Shown one piece after another: positions 51,422 to 53,860 of a stretch of 53,860 nucleotides of DNA. A program made the translations under genes and the position numbers. The stretch comes from an uncultured Verrucomicrobia subdivision 3 bacterium. GTDB lineage: Bacteria > Verrucomicrobiota > Verrucomicrobiia > Limisphaerales > DASXHY01. The notes beneath the pieces are model-generated. The model was given only the letters and a program-made list of their open reading frames with translations. It was not told the DNA's origin and searched no databases. The number at the start of each line of letters is the position of its first letter. The first letter of the stretch is position 1. The stretch lies in contig CALBZA010000024.1 of the NCBI GenBank assembly GCA_937890005.1, positions 1 through 53,860 of the forward strand, written 5' to 3'.

Positions 51422-52900
51422 ATGAATAGAAGCGACCCCAAACTAGACAGTCGGACGGTGCCAGGAACGGTGGACATTGTCGGCATTGCCAATCCGACGG
51501 CGCCTGTAAAAGTGAATTTAGCCCAGGCGGTGCGGCAGGGGGAATACTTTCGGCAACTGTTGAGCACGCCCAATAGCGGCGCGCCGTGGTTTGATACAGT
51601 GACGGTCGATTCAACCTACGGTTCCGGCCAAAGCGAGAATGGAACGATCTATGTACCCAAGACGCCAGAACTATTTACATATGATGCGGACGGCAACCTT
51701 ACCCGGGACGGCCGGTGGGACTATACATGGGATGGTGAGAACCGCCTGATAAAGGTGGAAAGCCTGACGGGCGCGCCGACCGGTTCAAAGTTCAGGTTGG
51801 AATTTGCGTACGACGATCAGGGGCGGCGGATTTGGAAGAAAGTGACGAATCTGGACACCAGCGTGTCTGTTGAAGAGAAGTTCGTGTACGACGGTTGGAA
51901 CTTGATCGGCAGACTGAATGCGGCTTGCGATTTCATTCAAGGCTTCGCTTGGGGTTCTGACCTGAGCGGAACAATGCAAGGGGCCGGTGGCGTCGGCGGG
52001 TTGCTGTGGATAATGCAATACTCCGACGGAACTTGGACCGACGCCTGTTTTGCCGCTTACGATGGAAACGGCAACGTGGTAGCTCTGATTGATTCAGGAA
52101 CAGGTAACAATGCGGCAGTGTATGAATACGGCCCCTTTGGCGAACTCATCCGCCAAACAGGTTCGATGGCCAAGTCTAACCCATTCAGGTTCTCCACTAA
52201 ATATCAGGATAATGAGTCTGACCTGGTTTACTACGGATACCGCTACTACAACGCGAGCACAGGCCGCTGGCCAAACAGAGACCCCATCGCCGAAAGAGGC
52301 GGGTTGAACCTCTACGGCATGGTGGGCAACGACCCGCTCAATAAAACCGATTATCTCGGCTGGGGTCGAAACGATCCTGGCGGGCCTGGTGCGTGCAACG
52401 CTTGTTGTGCCTGTCCAGACAGCATCACGATTAAGAACGTGACAACGATCAATGGGCCAATAGCCGGCTACCCAGGCTCGTGGTGGGGACACGGTTTCGA
52501 TGTTGAGGTCTGTCTTACTTACACCCGCGCATCTTCGGCTGGCTCGTTGTCAGGGCCACCATCGTTGCAATGGTTCGAGCGGTCGAGTCGAACCATTCCA
52601 GGAATCCCGCCTAACACTTGGAACGACATGTTCGTCGCAGTTCCCAACAACGGTCAGGCTCAACAGTGGAACAACAGGAAAGAACCGTGCCCTGGAAAAA
52701 AGTGCTTCACAGTCCATGACACTCCTGCAATTGCTCAAACCGCCGCGTTCACTGCCCCTCAACATCTGGAGTTCAAAATCACCGTTAATGGCTCGTGTTC
52801 GACCTGCATTCCGATGTCGAAGACCGTCACAGCCGTGCAGGACCTCACGCTCAATGCCAATGGAACTCCCGCAACTGGCACATTCACTGTTTCGCCGTGA
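51422..52900 (+). CDS. 5'-truncated RHS repeat protein: RHS core plus Cys-rich C-terminal tail
   Basis: A 492-residue protein that corresponds only to the end of a verrucomicrobial RHS protein, which is usually well over 1000 residues. YD-repeat blocks are FTYDADGNLTRDGRWDYTWD, LEFAYDDQGRR, FVYDGWNLIG and YEYGPFGELIR. The RHS core ends with YGYRYYNASTGRW, NRDPIAERGGLNLYG and NKTDYLGW near residue 314. The tail, residues 315-492 (52364-52900), is unlike the core, has nine cysteines (for example ACNACCACPDS) and no nuclease signature I recognise. There is no signal peptide and no Shine-Dalgarno at ATG 51422. It may be a gene remnant, or a tail cassette now separate from its cage. The next gene overlaps its stop by 4 bp. 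Confidence 0.8.
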   Translation: MNRSDPKLDSRTVPGTVDIVGIANPTAPVKVNLAQAVRQGEYFRQLLSTPNSGAPWFDTVTVDSTYGSGQSENGTIYVPKTPELFTYDADGNLTRDGRWDYTWDGENRLIKVESLTGAPTGSKFRLEFAYDDQGRRIWKKVTNLDTSVSVEEKFVYDGWNLIGRLNAACDFIQGFAWGSDLSGTMQGAGGVGGLLWIMQYSDGTWTDACFAAYDGNGNVVALIDSGTGNNAAVYEYGPFGELIRQTGSMAKSNPFRFSTKYQDNESDLVYYGYRYYNASTGRWPNRDPIAERGGLNLYGMVGNDPLNKTDYLGWGRNDPGGPGACNACCACPDSITIKNVTTINGPIAGYPGSWWGHGFDVEVCLTYTRASSAGSLSGPPSLQWFERSSRTIPGIPPNTWNDMFVAVPNNGQAQQWNNRKEPCPGKKCFTVHDTPAIAQTAAFTAPQHLEFKITVNGSCSTCIPMSKTVTAVQDLTLNANGTPATGTFTVSP

Positions 52901-53481
52901 AGCACGCATTCATCACAAGAGCAACCCGGCTGATGGTGAGGCGAGCCTTCATCGCAACGGGGCTGGTGGCAACAGCAACGCTGCTCCTCAATGGCTGCCG
53001 GCAACCGATCTTGCCTTCAACTGGTTCTCCGGTAGCCGCCCCGATAATCACCAATCGTATGCCCTCGCTGACGCGTAGTGAAGTTCTGGCGAAGTTTCGT
53101 GAACGCGCGTCTCCGGCAGAAGTCCAGGATTTTGAACGCCTCAATGCGGCAACCGATGCCGACAGCCAGACGCGCGCACTGGAAATGGTGCTTTTCAAGC
53201 TGACGACCGATGAGCTTTTCCGAATCGGCATAACACAAACTGAGGAAGCCGGTCGCTTCCACTGGTCATTGGCAACGTCAACGGCCTTTGCCGACGGCGG
53301 CAAGGCGTTTGAAAAAGCGCTTGCGCGCGTTGGCGTCAAAGCGAGCGGTGTAATGGAACTCGGCCTCGTCGGATGGTATGTGCCGCGAGAACAGTTTTTC
53401 GTAGCCCGTCGTGCATTACTCGGTGCTGACCTGCGGGCGAACGAAATCAGAATCATCGAACCACAGTTCCATTTGAAGTAA
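52897..53481 (+). CDS. Small lipoprotein coupled to the RHS tail
   Basis: A protein of up to 194 residues. GTG 52897 overlaps the RHS stop (GTGA); ATG 52933 gives a cleaner lipoprotein signal, MVRRAFIATGLVATATLLLNGC, with lipobox LLNGC. The mature part has a helical region (SLTRSEVLAKFRERASPAEVQDFERL) and an alpha/beta region ending in EIRIIEPQF. I recognise no family. By position it could be an immunity or partner protein to the RHS tail, or simply follow it in the operon. Which start is used cannot be decided from the sequence. Confidence 0.65.
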   Translation: MKHAFITRATRLMVRRAFIATGLVATATLLLNGCRQPILPSTGSPVAAPIITNRMPSLTRSEVLAKFRERASPAEVQDFERLNAATDADSQTRALEMVLFKLTTDELFRIGITQTEEAGRFHWSLATSTAFADGGKAFEKALARVGVKASGVMELGLVGWYVPREQFFVARRALLGADLRANEIRIIEPQFHLK

Positions 53482-53860
53482 GTGTTGAACCCGCCGGCTG
53501 TCCCGCACAATTGGTGTGAAAGAATCTGGCTCGCCTCAGGCCGCGGTGAAGTTGGTCGGCCACCTGCGCCTGCCGCACAGCCTTGGACGCGGCGTGTTTG
53601 CTGCAAAGTTTGGCTCTATAGCAGAATTTGTGGGTGGGAGGGTCAAGCAATTCCGGTGCGGCGAGGGTATGGCTGCGGTCAAAGCCGTCAAGGTATTGCT
53701 CGCCACGCGCCCCCGTGCCCTGCTGCGCTCCACCTTGACCGCTTTGACCTCCGCCAAGATGCGCCGCTAGCCCGACTTCCGCTATTCGACTGCGAAAGTG
53801 ACGAATTTTCGGTTCTTTTGGATTGTAAGTGGTTGATGGTGTAGGCGCGGATTTTCAAAA
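53482..53860. other. 379-bp non-coding end region with a long inverted repeat
   Basis: No credible gene. GCGGTCAAAGCCGTCAAGGT (53675-53694) is nearly complementary to ACCTTGACCGCTTTGACCTC (53732-53751) across a 37-nt C-rich loop, giving a long hairpin. Short open frames on either strand here have no recognisable similarity. The last 90 bases show nothing assignable. Confidence 0.5.

Noticed and set aside
53516..53770. Small open frames on both strands at the right end
   Set aside because: They are driven by a long inverted repeat and have no recognisable similarity.

Overview
The window looks like a chromosomal segment of a free-living verrucomicrobial bacterium, probably close to the Pedosphaera/Limisphaera group. 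This is an inference from the gene content: a PEP-CTERM protein, a Verrucomicrobia-style RHS core, a GH97 lipoprotein, a single-domain heptose kinase, hopanoid synthesis and many short palindromic intergenic repeats. I saw no rRNA, tRNA, CRISPR array, transposase or phage gene. Coding density is high, and the intergenic gaps mostly hold short repeats.

Layout. 1-12 kb is mainly housekeeping: ileS, a hybrid sensor kinase, a small secreted protein, proS, an ABC1/UbiB kinase and purD. At 11.8 kb a textbook TTGACA-17-TATAAA promoter drives a 65-residue protein almost without a leader. 12.2-14.5 kb is ilvD, about 150-190 residues too long because an NTF2/SnoaL-like segment sits inside it. 14.5-20.6 kb is a convergent cluster of a QueC-like PP-loop ATPase, a pyruvyltransferase-like protein and a glycosyltransferase (+) facing an asparagine-synthase-like enzyme and an alpha-oxoamine synthase (-), probably making a modified glycan or amide-linked metabolite. 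Upstream on the minus strand lie an SLBB lipoprotein, squalene-hopene cyclase and a TetR regulator with a palindromic operator.

24.0-27.6 kb is a tight minus-strand operon of unrelated cofactor and cell-surface steps: thiG, rfaE1, panB, moaC and moaB. 28-36 kb carries a CbiX-like protein, a PEP-CTERM protein, a GspF/PilC protein, a coiled-coil/TPR protein, yjbQ and an FG-GAP repeat protein. 36-41.4 kb has a GH51 arabinofuranosidase, a secreted zinc peptidase and an Xaa-Pro aminopeptidase.

41.7-48.9 kb is a complete trans-4-hydroxy-L-proline degradation operon: epimerase, three-subunit D-hydroxyproline dehydrogenase, deaminase and 2-oxoglutarate-semialdehyde dehydrogenase. It is divergent from a PAS-AraC regulator. 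Together with the peptidases and glycosidases it suggests feeding on plant cell-wall hydroxyproline-rich glycoproteins or collagen-like protein. 49-51 kb is a GH97 glycosidase lipoprotein. The window closes with a 5'-truncated RHS gene that has a Cys-rich tail and an overlapping lipoprotein gene.

The observations most worth following are the IlvD with an inserted domain, a palindromic repeat inside the ileS reading frame, a roughly 100-bp dispersed repeat with three copies, a MITE-like element at 27.8 kb, the RHS-tail/lipoprotein pair and the 14.5-20.6 kb biosynthetic cluster.
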